Assembly: GCF_001640805.2 (NCBI RefSeq)
Contig: NC_066856.1
Location: 18,300,712 to 18,364,711, forward strand
Length of the DNA stretch: 64,000 nt
Source: Lates calcarifer
Taxonomy: Eukaryota; Chordata; Actinopteri; Centropomidae
Reading direction: 5' to 3'
Part shown: in pieces, positions 48,546 to 62,212 of the stretch
Layout of the letters: each line of letters starts with the position of its first letter
Position numbering within the stretch: the first letter of the stretch is position 1
The notes under the pieces: generated by a model
Seen by the model: only the letters and a program-made list of their open reading frames with translations
Database searches by the model: none
Told to the model about the DNA's origin: nothing
Program-made: the position numbers and the translations under genes

Positions 48546-50121
48546 ACAAAGGGGCTGTTGGAATACCACTGCCTTGATCTTTTAGTTTGTTTGTGTTATT
48601 GTGTGACTTTCAGTGGAGGAAGAAGTAATCAGATCCTCTACATAAGCAAGGTGCCACACAACAACACAAACTAACTAACTGAGGCAGGAGTAGATTAGTG
48701 TTCTGCTAGGTTAAATTACTGTTTTTGTCAATGCTGTATGACATGCTAAAGGTTCCTGTGTTTGGCTTATTAGCATTGCCCTAAAGGCTCCTCCACCATG
48801 TAAAACCTGCTGTATTTTTAGTCTTCTGCATACTTTGTGTACTAATCATATTCAGCAGGTCAAGTTGTTCCTTTGCAGGGGGAAAAAGAGCTTTTGCTTT
48901 GCCCAACACAGAGGGGAATAGATAAATAGTAAATGTGGAAACGCTCCCACCTGAATTCCCCCCATTCATTATGCAGTCAGATCCTGAGGCTCCATCGTGC
49001 CTCTGTTTTCCTCCATTAAACCGAGCCTCAGATCTTATCTGTTAGCTCAGGCTCAGACACTGTGTGCTCAAAGTTTAGAGGGGGCTCTCAAATTTTTCAT
49101 AATTTGGTCTGTGGTGACTCCTCATAGGCTGGACTGAATTTGCCTTTATCAGTGTGTCAACAAGGGACACACCATTTGAGTCCCTATACATACTTAAACA
49201 ATGAATATACTTATGAATAAATTAAATTTAAGTGTGATAGAGAGTGTTTCAATTAGCCTCTTATCCTCTAGAGCTTATGAGGATCTTTGTATAGTAAAAC
49301 GTCCTCCATTTGGGCATGTTGCTCAGCACTCAACTTTAAAACTTGCAGTAGAAAGTGTAGGTAAACTTGTGTTGGACAAAAGAGGCCAGTTTCCTGTTCA
49401 AGAGGACGACATGTGCAGATTCATAGTCTGACTCAGTCAGAAAGCTTCTATAAAATGTCCAGAAATGGTCTTTACAGCCGGTCTCAGGGGTAAATTTAAT
49501 GATAATTTAAATTACTATTGACCTTGTACAAATGTGGACTCTGAACTTAGTCATCTGTGTGCATGAGTCTTTCCCTGAAATACTGCATATGCATGTAACA
49601 CATTCATATTGAAGTGCTTAAGAGTGCTAAAGCCACTCTGTGTGTTATAAGTGCCTGAGTCAGCTAAGCTTTCAGCTGTAACACCATTCAGAAGTTGGTT
49701 TAGTTCCTCTAACTCATTACAGCTCATGGTCACAGTTTGTGGGTTCTGCAAATTTCAACTTTAACAAGTGTCCATACCCTCAGATATCAGACCTTTATCA
49801 TCATAGAAAAAAAAATATTCAAGTTGTGGGACGGTCTGCTGGTGACTGTCACACACAGGAAACAAACAGCAGTCTCCTCTGTGTTTACGTCTTGTATTGT
49901 TTTTATTGAAAACAGATTAAAAAAACCTGATGAGAGCAGTGAGGAGGAAGGACAACAATAAAGTTGCCTGCTGCTTAATGGTTGGTGCTACAGGGTAATG
50001 CTATGCACCTGACAAAGCTTAAAGATGCAGTCACTCATTTTACATTACATAAGAGCTAGATATTATATAACTAAGCGACACCCATAGTGGTATACAGTAG
50101 CCAGCACTGTTTCCATGTCCC

Positions 50122-50214
50122 ATTCATTAATGCATGCCAAGTAATGCAAATGTGGTTGTGTAACAGGCAGAGGGTCGCCACGCCTATGTCAACTACAGCA
50201 TGTCATATGCAAAT
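50122..50214. promoter_or_regulatory. Candidate enhancer with two POU octamers and a homeodomain palindrome
   Basis: Perfect ATGCAAAT octamers at 50144-50151 and 50207-50214, plus ATTCATTAATGCAT (nearly palindromic) at 50122-50135, in non-coding DNA. No repeat signature was seen. Function is inferred. Confidence 0.3.
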
Positions 50215-51780
50215 AGCATGTGAAGGACATTTTTGCAGCTGAATGTGTCATCAATATACAATAAAATTAGAGCTCTTTTTCAGACTCTGAGGTTGAATGT
50301 GCAGGCATTTTTCACAAGGGTTTATTAATGTGCTTGATTGTCTGAGTGGGTTTATGATGATAGTTCTTTGAAAGGGTTTAGAGATGTGCTTCATTAGCAG
50401 AGACAAAAGATGCTGTCAGATATTTTGTCTTCTTTGCTTCACATATTAAAACATTTCTGGAGCATTTACCAAATTAATTCTTGCGCTAATCTGTACTCTT
50501 GTGTTTTTGTAGGCTCCTATTAAACATTCATTATCACAGAGGTTGGTTACCTTGTGGATAATTATCCGTTTTTGGGGCAGTAGAGCGTGAATGCTACAGA
50601 CAGACAACACACTGAGGCAACAGTGATGATCAGTATGCCAATAGCACAACACTCAGCAGCAAGAGGATGAGGGGAGATGACCATGTCAGCTCTTGTCAGG
50701 GAAGGAAGAGGGAGGTCCATGTGCCTGACGACCTCTGGGACAGACGTCCCTCTCGCCTCAGGACTGTTCTGAATGCTGAGCAGTCCAGTCATGCAGCTAC
50801 TTGGAGGCTCAGTAGAGCACACGCAAGTTCGCCACTGAGAACTGAATCACTGTGTTTACTTCTTTACAGCTTTGACAGAGAGAAGCTAGAGCCTGACAAA
50901 CACAGTGGTTGATGATTTTATAGTAAATATTGGCAAAACCTACTACCTACCTACTACCTGTCAACAGAGTAAACCGGAGCAGCAGCAGCAGTCGAAGGAG
51001 GTTATTATATTTGCTCTAAATGAGGTTTTCACATCTTCACATTTCTACTCCTCCTTTTACTGTGGTGACACATATGTGGGATGAAAGCTTGTGAGAGATT
51101 TTTTTTTCTTTTAACCACAGCTGTGCCAAAAGGCTCAAACACTTCCACCATTCTGCAGCTAAGACACCTGCTTTTACAGGCCTCTGACAAAACAGTTTTT
51201 AATAATAAAACAAAAAAATCTAATCGCCTTTGACTTAGTACTTCTGGATGGTCATCCACACACAACCTTGGATGTTTCTAAGTAATTTGAGCCTTACACT
51301 GGCTGCAACAGAGCTTTTTTTCTACTAAACTCTGTGAGAGGATCAAATGTAATCTCGTCCATTTTTGTCTTGTAATGTCTCTCTTTCTACCCTCGCTTAG
51401 ATGGGTTTGACATGGAAACCTGGAGGTCCAGTCTAAAGCCTTGTCAGACACAGAGACATGAGCACAGCCTTTGAGCACCTCAAGTGTTTCACCAGGCTGT
51501 AGTTGCATCTGTGATTATTGTAAGAGAAAGGCTTGATAGTTTTCATTCCCCCATTCACACTCACACATCAGCAGCAGACAGAGGCACTCACTCTAACCAT
51601 CAGGAGTATTCGGGGTTCATTGTCTTGCTGTAAGACACATCAATATGTGGACAGGAGGAGCCTGGAGATCAAAACCATTAATTACTGAACGACTCGCTTG
51701 AGTTGCACAGCCACGAGCCCCAAGCTCAGCATCTCTTAAAACTCTGTTGTAATAAAGACAGCAGGAAAGTGAATTTGCAC

Positions 51781-51980
51781 TTTTAAAAAGTTATTTGTAA
51801 GTTGTTGCTATTGCTACATAGCTAATGTTAGTATTAACAGCTGTTTATGTGTAGGAGAACTTCATTCCTTTACTCATCAAGAGCTGTCTCCAGTTCTGGA
51901 AATCAACGCCAATGTATCACTTCTTTTCTGCTACCAAAATTGGCATGCTAACCAGCTAACCCTGTCTCGTTACTTTCCGA
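51781..51980 (+). repeat. Teleost dispersed repeat copy
   Basis: Contains GTTGCTATTGCTACATAGCT, TTAACAGCTGTTTATGTGTA and ATCAACGCCAATGTATCACT, a set of phrases common to one teleost repeat family. Another short copy of the same family is at 39418-39480. Confidence 0.6.
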
Positions 51981-54900
51981 TAGCAACTCACTGTAGCGTC
52001 CAGACTGCCCCTGAAGAAGCACTTTGGTCCAAACTCCACTCTTTTGCAAAGGGTATAAGAACAAAATGCTCAATTAGATTAAAACCCATCTGACTCAAAG
52101 TTCTACTTGTGATCAGCAATACTGAAGTCTGAATGCACACCCTGGCAGCACCAGAGGCAGAGGATATTAACCACAATTTACAGCTTGAGTGGCAGTTCAT
52201 GCCCACGAATCTCATGAGACGGTCCAGAAATAAACAGACTCTTTAAACGGCCTGATAAATAACACTGATTCCCCTCTGGCTTTCATTTAACAGCAGTTTG
52301 AACAGTTGTGGCGTCTGCGCTGCAAAGTAGTAAAAATGAGCTATTGCGAATTCAGTCGCTAACTTCATTACGTGTGCAACATGTACCTTTATTAACCTTT
52401 ATTATCTCCTGTCAGCGTGGCTGAGTGTGCGCTGCTTTTTCAGTGTCAGACAGACATTTACTCCCTGAGAGATGTCCAGAACAACCAGTCTCATACCACT
52501 CAACCACTGTCGCACCACTAGTTATGTCCCTGCATGTGTCAAAACAGGTCCATTGTTTTATATCTGCAGAGGGGGATTATTTCAACAGTCCACTTTTACA
52601 CTACATAATCATCAATCTGTTGCAGACTGTAATGGAATAAAACCTATTTAATACATTAACTTTAAGGCTGAGGAGATGTGCGTTCAACATGAACGTCTTA
52701 ATGAGCTGAAAAACTGAGTAGTACAGTACATTTCAAAGGGTAATAAGTAATGTATGACCCTTTAACACCACTATGAAGTATGCTAGCTAATTAGAGATCC
52801 AACAGAGTAGTGAAGTAGATGTTATAAGCATATTTTAAACCTATATTTTTACGCTTATTAAACACATAATGTTTCAAATGATTTCAGCTGAGTATGGTTT
52901 GTAATATTAATTTTACCTCAGTAATTAGATTTTACTCACAACCCTGATTTTTTACAGACATTTAGAGACATTTCTACTGATATGCAGAATCCTGAAACCG
53001 TACGTTGTATAGTGTCTAAGCTAGATGTTTTTATGGCTGAAAATATTCTCCTGAACACTGTGGGATCTTCAACAGAATTGGAAATAATGATAAGCACGTC
53101 ATAAAAATGCAGGAATAAGCTGCTATTGTTAGTTAATGATGTTTACCTCAATGTATGTTGGGCCACATACCAATTACTCCAAAACTGAGAGCTCTGAAAA
53201 CTCGACACAGCTCCCTGTGAAGTAATCACTGAATCAGCGGTATTTAAAAACAACCTCCTGCAGGTATATTGTGGCCATTTTGAGTCCATGGACCAGGCTT
53301 AATGTCTGCGATGTGGCTGCATTGATTGGGCTTGGGGCAACCTCTGCCCACTGCTTAAAGAAAGTTCTGTCAGTTCTGTTCTTTCAGCTACACAAAAAAG
53401 TTCTGTTTAAAATGTTTCCTCTCCTCTTTGGTTTTTGTTCTTGTGAATTATTGTATAATTTTGGGTGATTTTTCTTTATCAGACCTCTGAAAACAAAACA
53501 ATCCTTGGAGTTCAGGTAAATTTTGTACAGCAACCAAAGGACAGAGCATAATATCCCCAATCATCTGTATATTAATCTATGGTTGAATCTACCTATCCTT
53601 GATACAGATCCAGTTCACGTCCGAATGTTGAAGCCAGTGTGGAGTTTGGGAGAATCGATGCTGTGGTCGAGACGTACGTTCACTGGAAAACTGAGAAGTT
53701 GGCTTGACGATTGTGCAACTGGAAAAGCCACGGGGTCTCCTAAATTGATATGTTTCTTTCTGTTTGGTATGCAAACGTACACACACAATTTGCTGATCTG
53801 GTCATTACATTCAAACATGTCGCTCTAGGTATTTGGGTTTGATGATGGTGATAGATTAAAGGTTGCAGGGTCAATGAATCAATGGCTTCATCCTCGTAGG
53901 AGTGTGAATATGCATGCATTTTGATGCCAATCCAGCCCCAAGCTTCTGTAAAACTGTGTTATCTTTGCTGTTAGCTGTCTGAACTAGCCTCTTGCTTCGG
54001 CTCTCGCGTATAGACTAAGACCTCTATTATACTCCCTAGTAGACATATAGTCCACTTGGAGGAGCACATGTGCAGCTGGCACCCAAAACAATGCTACAAA
54101 TTGGAGGGTACATGGACACCTGCATAGAGCATCAGACCGTTGCGTACTCGTGGATGCAGAAAGTCTAACCCTAGCTCAACTCCACAAAGTATCAGGGAGA
54201 AAGACAAGCACTGTCCTCTAAATCTGCCAATCACAGGTACACTATCACACACAAACCCCTGTCATAAGAAGCTGGAACGACCAACAGGCTTCATGGCTTC
54301 TAAGTTTATGATGTGTTCACTGACACCTTGAAAATCTCTGTAACAGCAGTAGTCCTTTTTATCCTAGGTAACTTATTTAGTTTGTAAACCAGTATCAAAC
54401 CAATCACAGAGCTACAAAAGTACAGAAATTCAAGATTAGAACTTTTACACCAGCTTGCATCTGCACTTAATCATAGGTGCTCTTACATTTCTAAAAAAAG
54501 CTGATGAAACCTGAGAGGCTGTGCTATAGTTATCTGTAGGTGTATGAGAAGTGTCAACAGTATCTTTGTTGTAACTGTCTGTAACAGTGTAAAGACAAGA
54601 ATCTTCTCTCCTGATGGAGGTGTTCTTCGCCACTCAGAGATTCAAGTATCTTATTTGTGGCCTCTGTTTTTAAGGTAGTTATTGTGTCTCACGCCGGGGT
54701 GTGAGGTTGTAGGAGTGCTTTAAAGTACATCATTATTTAGTTCAAAGGAGAAAAACAAGATCTGTGGCCATTCTTAGTTTTTCTTGGATGATATGTTCGA
54801 TGGGCATGCGTTGTTATGGCGACTACTGCACCCATTGGCTTCCCACTCTCTCTCTCTCTAAGACAAACACACAAGCAGATACACACTCTAATACACTCTA

Positions 54901-57900
54901 TGGGATAAAGACGTAGAGTTACGCAATATGCAATCATGAAATTTCAGTAAAAAAAAAACAAGCCAACAAAAGGCTGGAGCATTGCAAGATTCAAGGATAT
55001 GTTAATTAAAATGAGTAAAATCACCCCATGATGATGTTTTTCTGCTACACAGTATGTTTATATATTTTCTGAGCCATATCTGGTGTCCTGTGGAGTCTAC
55101 AACTCGCTCAGTTTGAACAAATTTCTGCCAAAGAATTGCCGTTTTAGAACTGGGGACACCACGCATGCATTTTTAACAATCCAATTTGGCATGTTAATCG
55201 AACTTAACAGACAGGACCTGACTTGGAAGTAAATTCCAGCATTATTTGCCATGGCTGGGGGATGACAAGAGTAAAATCAACATGGACTAATTTGATGCAG
55301 GCAGCTCTGTGCACAAATCCCTAGGGAGGCTGGCGTGATAAGGACGGCTCGAACCAATAAGAGTCCGAGGAAGAGCAGCGCTAAAGGCCACATGAAAGAA
55401 GAAAATATGAGAATGCAGAGGCAAGAAAGATATGGCTCCTTTTCCCACTTGCAACTCAAGTGTAGAATGAGAATGATTCCACACTAAAAAGAGCGATAGG
55501 ACTGATAATTTCAGGGAGTATCTGCTGACTGGCTGGCTGTGTGGTGTAATGAGTGTGTAGATGATACATGGGAGGTAGTCAGGCGAGGCGCCACTGGAGT
55601 GGGTGATACTGCGGCTTCCCTCAAGCTTATTAGGATTCAGCTGCAACCAGGAGTCTGGTTTAAAGATGATACACCATAATCTGAGGAGCAGGGAGACGAA
55701 GCGTTTCATCACTACAACACATCAGAAAGTGGATTTTGTTGAAGTTTTAGAAACCTTAAGAAAAGGATGGATTTAATTTAGGGATGGATAAAAAGACAAA
55801 GAGAACGTATGGATTAACTGAAGAGGACAGACCGAGCTGCAAAGACCTAACGTTAGTGTTGAAGCCAGTGTGGATTAGTGAGGTCAGACAAGTGGCTGAG
55901 GATCAATTCACAGAGCACACAGTATCAATACCCTGACTGATCCGAGTCCACTTCTGTTAGCGATCAGTGGCTGCTAACACCTAGCATTAAATCAACCTTC
56001 ACATCAAGATTATTTTGAACATATTTAATGTTCACGTCATCAATCGACAGTGAAATTGCATCTTACAAATGTCAATGGAGTCCTGGTCTTCAGTCATTCA
56101 ATCAGCCCATTCTCTTCAATCTGCATATAAATAAAATGACTTCACACTTTCAAAATGCAGTGTAGTGCATGCACCAAACTGATTTAAGGTCACAACCGAA
56201 CATTTTTACCATCACATCAAGTGTTTTAGTGCCATTAAATGGCATTTTACTGTTTTAATCCAAACTACAATCCTTCCCTCACCCTAACCAAGAGGTTAAG
56301 TTTAACCCAAACAACGTGGAGATGACTGGCATATGCACTGTACACGATTTGATCATGTAAAGTTTTATTTGTTCACAGATTGAGCAGTTTGTGGTGTCAG
56401 GTCTTTGTAAGTTTATATCATCTATAAATGTCTTCCCAGCTTTACTTGAGATATGAAATCTGTCATTATGGAACTGTTTGAATAATTTAACATGAGTTAA
56501 ATGAGTTGTATTACTACTGCAAAAATCTTTTATTACAAAAAATAGCATGTGTTAGCAGGATTTCTTTCTGGGCCTCTATATCATCCCTAAATATTCACAT
56601 TTACTCTGCCAAAAAACAAAACACAAAGTCACCAATAACCAAACCACGACGCAAAACAGAACCTGAACCACAAAACTACTGAGTCAGGAAGTTTTTTCTA
56701 CATTATTTGTAGCTGGCTGATGAAAAGTAGAAGTAGAGACTCCTACAGAGTGTCAGCCGCATCTGTGGGCTGTGAGCCTTGACTACATTAAACGTTGATT
56801 GACAGAGCTTAAAACATTTTATGCTTCCTCACTTGTTCTGAGTTACTATTCAAAGTGAACACAATCTTCTGTGTCTTTGAAATACTCATTGTTTAGTCTG
56901 GAATGCACCGAGTAGAGAATGAGGGTATTATGAAACTCTGTACTAGTACAAATAAGATATGAATTGTGATCATTAACACCTCTCTCTCGTATTGTCTGAG
57001 TGTCAGGGCTGTCCTTATATCTGAACATTGCTGACGCTCTTTGAAAAGCCATTCAAGAATCTGTCACAACATGAAGCCTCCATTTGTACAAAAACATGTT
57101 ACTTTCCTTCAGTTTTCTTTTTAACAGAGGCTGCAGAATCTCATACCTGCAGTCGTCTATCATTCACATCACACCATCTCAGTAACAAACCTATATCCTG
57201 TAAGAATCCAAATTTGTTCTCTCCTTTTACTTCAGGCTTTAGAAACCAGAAAGGAGTCTTTGTGACTTTGTGACCCGCTGAAAAAACATACCAGGGAAAC
57301 ACAGCGCCTGTTGCGCTGGTGACATTTCCCTCCATTGTGCTGAAGTAAAAAAATAAGTAGATGATACAACCAGGGCCAAAATGGGGCTGTCAATCAGCGG
57401 ATGAATGAAAACAGTAGAGAATGCTGCATCACTGCTTCTTTGGAGATTTTATATTTCATTCTGCACCATCCCCCCTTTACCACACTCACTTACACTTGCT
57501 GCTTGCCCGAATGCCTCTCTGTATTATATCAGCATCTGCAAGAAATATACATTATTATGGAAAAACATTAAAATTCTCCCTTCAATTCTTCTGCTTCTCT
57601 ACACTTCCATCTCTTTTTTGTGAGATTTAATTGCTCTGTCATCAGAGTTCTTCATAAAAAAAAACCAGAACATCTCTGATATTTTGCTGATGTGTTATTT
57701 AGTTTAATATCTATGACTCCATTGCAACCCTAAAAGTCCATTAAGATCTAATTAAATTTGGAATAAATTAGTACCATTTGTCAGGCTGATGCTCCTGAAG
57801 CAGTATTGAACGCATGCTTCCAATCCTGGCTGAGGCTTTAAAGCTGAACTGAAGTTATTTTCCAGAGTTACAAATGTTTTGTTTACTTCGCTTTAAATTA

Positions 57901-59498
57901 TTCACGACAATCGAAAAACCCAGTGGACACTTTTTTTCTTACATACAAACTTCTGTTCCTCACCTCAGGGAAGAAGCTGTGCTACATTTCTATCTCTTAT
58001 ATTTCAGTCAAGTTTATGAATGAATTTCTGTTAGTGATATTAGAATATTACTTTTTGTATTTCCATGAGTTTATGTGCTAAGGTTAAAGTCTGTAATGCA
58101 GAGGAATGCTGACAAACACAGAGAAAGCATTATGGTTTATTGAAGTTATTTGGCAGCAGTGACTTACAGAGGATGCAGTGATCAAGCAAACACCTTCATT
58201 TTTGCACATGTGAATTAAATTCCAGGCGAAGCTTTTAACAGAACCCGTTTATGTCAGTTTTCTTGTGCATTTTATGAGCTCGGAAATGCATTTCAAGTTT
58301 AAAAAGGCATAAATAAATAAGGCAATATTGAAAATAGCATTACACAGAAAGACTGCTTACATCAGTTTCTGAAATACCGTTGCTCCTTACATCACAGTGC
58401 GACATCATTTAAGGCAAGGATAAAAAGCAACAAGTTACACAACACGTACATTAAAAATACACTCGGTAAAATCTGCCCTGTTACATGAACATGATGAAAA
58501 ATAGATCTCTACACAGTCACACATACACATGCTGAGGAGTGAGAGTGTGAACAATCCACGTGCACAACTTTACACAAAAATATCTACACGAGCCACAAAT
58601 TCACAAGAGCGTTGACTGGAAATCAACAGATGTCGTCAGTCAGAGTGGACTGACAGCAATTTCATCAGGACCCTGCAGGGTCTGTTTCTGCTATTTGCCC
58701 ACAGGAAATCATGTTTCACTGAATATTAAAGTAACTTTCTGTTTAATTGTGGAAAAACAATCCTCTGTTTTCATAAAGAAATCAGAAGTGAGGGTCAAAA
58801 ACTGCATCCCTGATTAGGTAGGCTTTCAAATTTCCATCATGGAGTCCACAAAGGTTCTAGTCCGCTCTGGATTGTTTTCCCATTTACTTTTAGGTGCAAA
58901 TGAACAAAACTTAAACCAGAAATGCTTATTAAGTCCCATCTTTTGTGCCTGAGAAAAACACTGACTGATATTGTCCTGATTCCCCCATTTTAAAGTCATG
59001 TTTTAAATCATATAATTAAAGGGGGTTTTTTGTACATTCATACTGTATATTATCATTTACCCTCATTACTGTGACTGTGCAGCTTTTGCGTTTTAGATGA
59101 CAGTCTATAAATCTTGTGCGTAAACATCATGAGTGGGTTTGAAATGGGAAACAGCAGGAAGGCAAATAACAGAAATGTGGTGTTGTTTCAGCTCTTATTT
59201 CAGGAGTAGCAGATGAAATCTAGTCTGATCTCAGCGCTCTTATCCTTTTCAAACAGCTTGGAAATTACATGTAACACCTCTTCTCTACTAAAGAGCCGAT
59301 AAACTGAGCTCTCTCTCCCTGTATCAGATTCCTAAACTGATATTTTTACATCTACTTTAGTAAAATGCCATCTTTATAAAAAGGTAAAAAAAAGTAATAC
59401 ATGAGGAAAATCAGTGAGGTGAATCACATGAAAAGTAAATGTTACAGATATTTTCTTTTTACATTCACTGTAACGCAGAACAAAAGGAGTATACGCTA

Positions 59499-60201
59499 CA
59501 TATACACCGAGCACTGTCTTAGGAACACCTGTACACCTGATTACATGTGCAGTTATCCAATCAGCCAATCACGTGGCAGCAGTGCAGTGCAGAGAATCAT
59601 GCAGATCCAGACCAGGAGCCACAGTGAGCAGCAGGTTTGTAGACAGAAACACCTTGCTGATGAGCGAGGTCGGACTGGACAGAGAGGCTACAGTAACTTA
59701 CATAACCACACTTTACAACTGTGGTGAGCAGCCTTGAAGCAGATAGGATACAACAGCAGAAGCCCACGCCAAGAACAGAAATCTGAGGCTGCACCAAAAC
59801 TGGGCAGCCTGAGGAATCTGCAGATAGTAGGGTCAGGATTTGGTGTAGACAGCATGAATCCATGGACCCAACCTGCCAGGCTGGTGGTGGTGGTGGTGGT
59901 GTAATGGTGTGGGGAATTTTCTTGGTTTAAATACCACAGCCTATCAGAGTATTTCCCGTCTTATTGGCTACTTCCAAAGCAAAAGTCGTACCAAACAGAA
60001 CACGTTCACTGTACTTCAATGGCCTCCACAGTCACCAGAGCTCAATCCAATAGAACAACGTCAGTGGACACATGGACCAGAATCTAAAAGAAATGTTTTC
60101 AATATCTTGTGGAACCCAGGAACTGAGGCTGCTTTGAGAGCAAAGAGAGGCCTTATTCACTGTCAGTATGGTGTTCCTAATAAAGTGCTCAGTGAATATA
60201 T
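59499..60201 (+). mobile_element. Tc1/mariner-like DNA transposon, internally deleted and decayed
   Basis: The left end reads TATACACCGAGCACTGTCTT and continues AGGAACACC; the right end (60170-60200) is its imperfect inverted complement (GGTGTTCC...GTGCTCAGTGAATATA). The interior holds recognisable fragments of a Tc1-type transposase gene read on the plus strand, including DNA for the CCAACCTGCC...GGTGTAATGGTGTGGGG stretch and the LQWPPQSPELNPIE segment (about 60,014-60,054) just before the last catalytic region. Full-length relatives are about 1.2-1.3 kb and this copy is about 0.7 kb, with several deletions and frame breaks. It is non-autonomous and inactive. It ends about 570 bp from the mc4r stop codon. 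Confidence 0.88.
59883..59901 (+). repeat. (GGT)n trinucleotide expansion inside the Tc1-like remnant
   Basis: Six consecutive GGT units in the part of the transposase region that codes Gly/Val residues before the MVWG-type motif. Normal copies have fewer units, so this is probably local slippage. Confidence 0.7.
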
Positions 60202-60772
60202 GTTGGGGATGAACTCATCTTTGCTTTAAGTGTGTAAAATACTTTCACGGTTTCTGTTATGAGGAGGATCACAGTCTCAAACATGGAGGTAGTCTGTCAT
60301 ATACTGTGTTATAGATCTGCCATACAGAGTGCATGCACTGTGGCATTTAGGTTCTGCAAGTGCCATGAAGTTTGGTTTCTCGAACAAAAAAGTGAGGGTA
60401 GGTATAAGAAAAAATGAGCTGGGAGGGTTTGTAGATGAACCACAGTTTGAGCATGTGTATTAGTTTACAAACATGCTGGTCACATTTATGTCAAATTGCA
60501 CTTTAGAGCAGCGTTTACAACAAAACAAACAGCATTTGTTTGCAGAGCGATACTCTATGTTACAGGTGTTTGTAAACCTACCTCTTCAGCAACCTGACTC
60601 ATGACGCCAGAGGCAAGCGCCCTAACGATCAATCATTCACAGCCAACTACAGAGTCACACCAGTCCACAGTGATTACAGCTGAAAACCTCAAAGTCCTCG
60701 TTGGACAACTTTCATTTAAATTACAGACTGTGGCTGTCAAAGTCGTAGCCCTGCTGACATTTAACAGGCAGC
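60202..60772. other. mc4r downstream flank
   Basis: Presumed 3' untranslated region and flank of mc4r. No canonical AATAAA is seen on the minus strand here, so the polyadenylation site may lie further on, inside or past the Tc1-like remnant. Confidence 0.5.
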
Positions 60773-61756
60773 TCACACACACAAGAGAGCGTGCGAGCAG
60801 CAGAAAATCTCTTTGAAGGTTTTTCTCATCTCTTGGCTGCGAAAGGCGTAGATGATGGGGTCGATGACGGAGTTGCACATGATGAGGATGAGGTACATGT
60901 TGAAGTGGGACATGAAGCAGGTGCAGTAGGGGTTCCTGGGGCAGGTGATCATGAGAATGAGGTGGAGGAAAAAGGGCGCCCAGCACACCACGAACACCCC
61001 GAGGAGGATGGTGAGGGTGATGGCGCCCTTCATGTTGGCTCGCTGCTGGATGGGCGCGTTGCCCGGCAGCGCTGCAATGCGCTTCATGTGCAGGCGCGCC
61101 AGCAGGAACATGTGCACGTACAGCGACACCATGAGCACCAGCATGGTGAAGAACATGGTGATGAGGCAGATGAGCACCGTGGTGCTCTCTGAGTAGATGA
61201 TGAACAGGATGCCGGACACGGTGCAGCACGTCCAGATGCTGGTGATGACCAGCATCGCTCTTCGCAGGGTGACGATGTTGTGGTATCGCAGCGCGTAGAA
61301 GATGGTGATGTAGCGGTCGACAGCGATGGCCAGCAGGCTGCAGATGGACGCTAACAGAGAGCTGCAGATCATAGAGTCAAACACATTGTCCATGCTTTTA
61401 ATCAATGTGACGGGGATGGTCAGGTTGCCTCCGTTGATGAGCGCTATGACAATAGTCTCGGAGGCATTGGAGACGCTGACGAGCATGTCAGCAACAGCAA
61501 GGCTACAGATGAAGAAGTACATCGGCGAGTGAAGGTTCTTGTTCTTGATTATAGCAGCAACAACCAGGATGTTCTCCAGCAGGCTGACGATGCCCAGAGT
61601 GAGGAAAACCTCTGTGGAAATCAGCAGCTGCTCGTAGCATCCCGCAGAGGAGTCCTTCTCCTCGGCTGATAAGTCTTTGTCAAGTGGCAAAGTGGCTGTG
61701 GTTTGGCTCCTGTTGTGGTAGCCTTGGATCAATCCATGATATTCTGTGGTGTTCAT
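60773..61756 (-). CDS. mc4r: Melanocortin-4 receptor (single exon, 327 aa, complete)
   Basis: Class A Gs-coupled GPCR at the plasma membrane that binds alpha-MSH-type peptides and AgRP and controls feeding and energy balance. The ORF is intronless, as usual for melanocortin receptors, and of the expected length. Visible: N-glycosylation sequons N2-T-T and N15-R-S; GCYEQ at 39-43; seven hydrophobic segments; N62 in TM1; PMYFF at 78-82; D90 in TM2. Ligand-pocket acids E100, D123 and D127 match human E100, D122 and D126. DRY is at 147-149, CWAPFF at 258-263, extracellular-loop cysteines at 272/278/280 and DPIIY (replacing NPxxY) at 299-303. A CC pair at 319-320 is a likely palmitoylation site. 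MC4R rather than MC5R because of [16 protein letters not shown] and LITMFFTML. The ATG has A at -3 and opens the family-like N-terminus. The overlapping antisense ORFs are shadows. Confidence 0.97.
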   Translation of the reverse strand: MNTTEYHGLIQGYHNRSQTTATLPLDKDLSAEEKDSSAGCYEQLLISTEVFLTLGIVSLLENILVVAAIIKNKNLHSPMYFFICSLAVADMLVSVSNASETIVIALINGGNLTIPVTLIKSMDNVFDSMICSSLLASICSLLAIAVDRYITIFYALRYHNIVTLRRAMLVITSIWTCCTVSGILFIIYSESTTVLICLITMFFTMLVLMVSLYVHMFLLARLHMKRIAALPGNAPIQQRANMKGAITLTILLGVFVVCWAPFFLHLILMITCPRNPYCTCFMSHFNMYLILIMCNSVIDPIIYAFRSQEMRKTFKEIFCCSHALLCV

Positions 61757-62212
61757 GATGTCTCCTTTTTAACTCCCTGTCTTCTTGAGTGAAGTCTTCT
61801 TTTTTCTGCTGCTATTTGTCCATCTGGTCTTGGCGTGTGTGGCTTTCGATCATCTTCATTATCTAGAGGACAACCTCGGCGCCCTCAAAAGAATAAAAAA
61901 AAAAACTTCGCCGGTGTACACGCTTCAGATTTACCAATTTTCTTCTCAAACATCTGCTGCCATCACCCTGAGCCAAAAACAATCCTGCTGCTCGCCTCTC
62001 ATCTCTCAAAAGAGTGTGTGGTGAGAACTTAAGAGTAAATGTTCCCGAAAAAGATATGAGAAAGAGGATGAAGCCGAGAGGTGCGTGCAGAGAGGAGCAT
62101 GTGTGAGGCTAATTAACAGTGAGCAGGAACATGAGAGGCAGAGAGAGCAAAGCACAGCAGCTCGCTGATCAGCACATTGCAAGCTACTCTCTTCCCCCAC
62201 TCTCTCTCTCTT

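Larger units (their letters stand above)
48546..59498. other. Intergenic desert, right part
   Basis: No supported gene. Includes the POU/homeodomain motif cluster (50122-50214) and the repeat at 51781-51980. A 141-codon minus-strand ORF (55287-55712) has a hydrophobic start but no recognisable domain or splice support. Confidence 0.65.

Noticed and set aside
55287..55712. 141-codon minus-strand ORF with a hydrophobic N-terminus
   Set aside because: Considered as a cadherin or other secreted-protein first exon because of the locus, but no propeptide, cadherin motif or matching downstream exons could be found.
60791..61192. 133-codon plus-strand ORF and other long frames overlapping mc4r (also 60633-61229 minus)
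   Set aside because: Shadows of the mc4r coding frame: His/Val/Glu-rich artefacts of its GC-rich codons with no independent family features.
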